Shown here: positions 29,439 through 29,599 of the stretch, one piece after another
Position numbering within the stretch: position 1 is the first letter of the stretch
Layout: each line of letters opens with the position of its first letter
Assembly (NCBI GenBank): GCA_964436865.1
Contig: CAYTFK010000049.1
Span: forward strand, 1 to 29,599
Direction: 5' to 3'
Origin: JAXGPP01 sp964436865
Lineage (GTDB): Bacteria; Planctomycetota; Planctomycetia; Pirellulales; Thermoguttaceae
DNA length: 29,599 nt
The notes under the pieces: model-generated
The model's input: the letters and a program-made list of their open reading frames with translations, nothing else
Databases searched by the model: none
What the model was told of the DNA's origin: nothing
Translations under genes and position numbers: made by a program

Positions 29439-29599
29439 GCGCGGTGCCACGGGCCTGCCCGTGCTCTTCCACAGCCGGTTCTTGCCATCGGGAATCACCG
29501 AGAGACGTTCCGCGAGGGAGGCGCGCGGTGCCACGGGCTTGCCCGTGCTCTTCCACAGCCGGTTCTTGCCATCGGGAATCACCAAGGGATGTTCCGCGA
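29439..29599. repeat. two copies of a 77-bp repeat with an internal palindrome
   Basis: Units at 29439-29515 and 29523-29599 are spaced 84 bp apart and differ at four of 77 positions; the second ends at the window edge, so more copies may follow. Each holds CACGGGC-(CT or TT)-GCCCGTG, a perfect 7-bp inverted repeat, then CTCTTCCACAGCCGGTTCTT. They lie upstream of the GH-like gene. An open frame across them (29337-29585, minus) just translates the repeat twice and is not a gene. They look like an interspersed intergenic repeat family of the host genome. Confidence 0.75.

Noticed and set aside
29337..29585. 82-codon minus-strand open frame at the right edge
   Set aside because: It is the 77-bp repeat translated twice (PDGKNRLWKSTG appears twice); no ribosome site or family similarity.

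Overview
The window is 29.6 kb of GC-rich, gene-dense bacterial DNA carrying 16 genes and no rRNA, tRNA, CRISPR array, insertion sequence or origin that I can see. The gene content points to a free-living planctomycete (Planctomycetota). There are two FGly-type sulfatases, a heparinase II/III-like lyase, LVIVD, PQQ-type and PD40/TolB-like propellers, a malectin-like domain, a Uma2 protein, and many large proteins exported by Sec or Tat. This taxonomic call is inferred from gene families; no marker gene is present. A 100-N scaffold gap at 27503-27602 suggests a draft or metagenome assembly.

Layout. (a) 213-7594, plus strand, six genes with 31-100 bp gaps, probably one operon: SDR oxidoreductase, MFS transporter, enolase-superfamily (MR/MLE) sugar-acid dehydratase, a secreted alpha/alpha-barrel-like protein, a secreted sialidase-type propeller and a Tat-exported WbsX/GH99-like protein. 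It closes with a good intrinsic terminator at 7593-7610. (b) 7627-10326, minus strand: a two-gene unit of a 2-TM membrane protein followed by a secreted LVIVD-repeat propeller. (c) 10596-15506: a Tat-exported PD40-type propeller (plus), a sulfatase (minus) and a heparinase II/III-like lyase (plus). (d) 15557-19219, minus: a 1220-residue sulfatase fused to a transglutaminase-like domain and HEAT-like repeats. (e) 19487-21583, plus: a secreted protein with a DUF5648-like C-terminus. (f) 21597-29340, minus: a secreted GH-like protein (gene interrupted by the gap), a 1457-residue PQQ-propeller/methyltransferase-like/malectin-like protein, and Uma2. All intergenic stretches are under 300 bp; the longest lie at divergent promoters (10327-10595, 13352-13610, 19220-19486) and at the two window edges.

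How they may work together. The set reads as a polysaccharide-degradation locus without SusC/SusD: sulfatases would desulfate a glycan, the lyase and GH-like proteins would cut it, the MFS permease would import the released sugar acids, and the cytoplasmic MR/MLE dehydratase and SDR would catabolise them. A sulfated, uronic-acid-containing glycan is the most economical guess, but the substrate cannot be read from sequence.

Most notable: the sulfatase-transglutaminase-HEAT fusion, the methyltransferase-like insert inside a secreted double PQQ propeller, and proof from the sequence itself that the N gap is an artefact. Identical 55-bp contig ends flank it, and collapsing them restores one 767-codon gene.
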